A DNA stretch of 5,432 nucleotides from assembly GCA_030917125.1 (NCBI GenBank), contig JAUPVH010000040.1:1-5432 (forward strand), given 5' to 3'. The position numbers were made by a program, and so were the translations under genes. Source of the stretch: Patescibacteria group bacterium (GTDB lineage Bacteria; Patescibacteriota; Saccharimonadia; CAILAD01; GCA-016700035). Below are positions 5,197-5,432 of this stretch, one piece after another; within the stretch, counting starts at the first letter, position 1, and every line of letters starts with the position of its first letter. The notes under the pieces were generated by a model. The model was not told the origin of the DNA. It did not search any database and saw nothing but the letters and a program-made list of their open reading frames with translations.

Positions 5197-5212
5197 TTCT
5201 TTGATACTCAAC

Positions 5213-5432
5213 TTACTGCTTATTGACTACTTCGTAGGTGTTAGTGGTGCCAGATTTAATATCTTTATCGTTCTCATTCTCGAGTGTGGCTTGCAGTGTG
5301 AAGCTCGTGTAAGGAGGACCGGTGGCTGGGAGTGGTGTATAGGTGTAGTCTGCATTACTTCGAGGATCCTTAGGAATTTCCTTGAGGTAGCTGCCAGCAG
5401 TGAGGTCAGCCATCGCTGCCGGATACGCCTGA
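5213..5432 (-). CDS. Type IV pilin / pseudopilin-like protein, C-terminal part (N-terminus off window)
   Basis: The frame is open from the right edge to the TAA at 5215-5213 and gives 72 residues. It shows the layout of the C-terminal half of GspG/PilE-like pilins: Q-A-YP, then ADL with SYLKEIPKDPRS, then ADYTYTPLP, and YTSFTLQATLENENDKD. This matches the recurring pattern YP...L...YL..IP.DP....Y.Y...Y.L.A.LE of pilin and pseudopilin globular domains. The prepilin N-terminal helix and peptidase cleavage site would lie beyond the window. The internal ATG at 5413 is in frame but is not the true start, because the YP motif upstream of it belongs to the domain. Position just upstream of pilMNO supports a pilus subunit. 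Whether it is the major pilin or a minor one cannot be told. Confidence 0.78.
   Translation of the reverse strand, partial: QAYPAAMADLTAGSYLKEIPKDPRSNADYTYTPLPATGPPYTSFTLQATLENENDKDIKSGTTNTYEVVNKQ

Noticed and set aside
4936..5226. Plus-strand open frame of 96 codons across the pilM start and spacer
   Set aside because: It runs antisense to pilM and the pilin-like end, has no family features, and crosses the terminator and promoter; it is a shadow.
1..5432. CRISPR arrays, insertion sequences, tRNA or rRNA genes, prophage
   Set aside because: No spaced direct repeats, transposase-like frames, terminal repeats or RNA-gene motifs were seen on reading both strands.

Overview
The window looks like core chromosome from a small-genome, probably monoderm bacterium, most likely a Patescibacteria/CPR member of the Saccharibacteria (TM7) type. 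The clues are moderate GC of about half, very tight gene packing, ruvA-ruvB followed by a bacterial-PH-domain membrane protein, a PilM-PilN-PilO type IV pilus block with no secretin gene attached, and a WhiB-family gene, a family otherwise typical of Actinobacteria. TGA is used as a normal stop by ruvA, pilM and pilN, so this is not a recoded (UGA = Gly) lineage. The lineage call is an inference; a low-GC actinobacterium cannot be excluded from this sequence alone.

Layout. Bases 1-230 (minus strand) hold the N-terminal 76 codons of a WhiB-like iron-sulfur regulator that runs off the left edge. A 104-base control region (231-334) carries divergent promoters for whiB and for ruvA. On the plus strand, ruvA (335-892) and ruvB (892-1941) overlap by one base (TGATG) and encode the Holliday-junction branch-migration machine. 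After 14 bases comes a two-helix membrane protein with a bPH_2 domain (1956-2603). It ends 9 bases from a convergent minus-strand cluster.

The minus-strand cluster reads, in transcription order: the C-terminal end of a type IV pilin/pseudopilin-like protein (5432-5213), a long-stemmed terminator hairpin (5196-5166), a promoter region with a near-perfect 13-base inverted repeat (5161-5123), then pilM (5112-4036), pilN (4039-3485), pilO (3488-2931) and a small single-pass membrane protein (2921-2613). pilM/pilN and pilN/pilO are coupled by ATGA overlaps, and the pilO stop codon lies at the edge of the Shine-Dalgarno of the last gene. PilM-N-O form the cytoplasmic/inner-membrane assembly platform of type IV pili. 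The small last protein sits where pilP sits in diderms and keeps a PilP-like DPFAP motif, but it has no secretin-binding domain.

The most notable points are: (1) the whiB fragment, with hand-counted GC of 133/230 and third-position GC of 52/76, clearly unlike neighbouring ruvA; (2) the inverted repeat over the pilM -10 element; (3) two genes (ruvA and the PH-domain gene) with no Shine-Dalgarno and a -10-like hexamer exactly 6 bases before the ATG, which suggests leaderless mRNAs; (4) the PilP-like stub. Most of the rest is ordinary housekeeping sequence.
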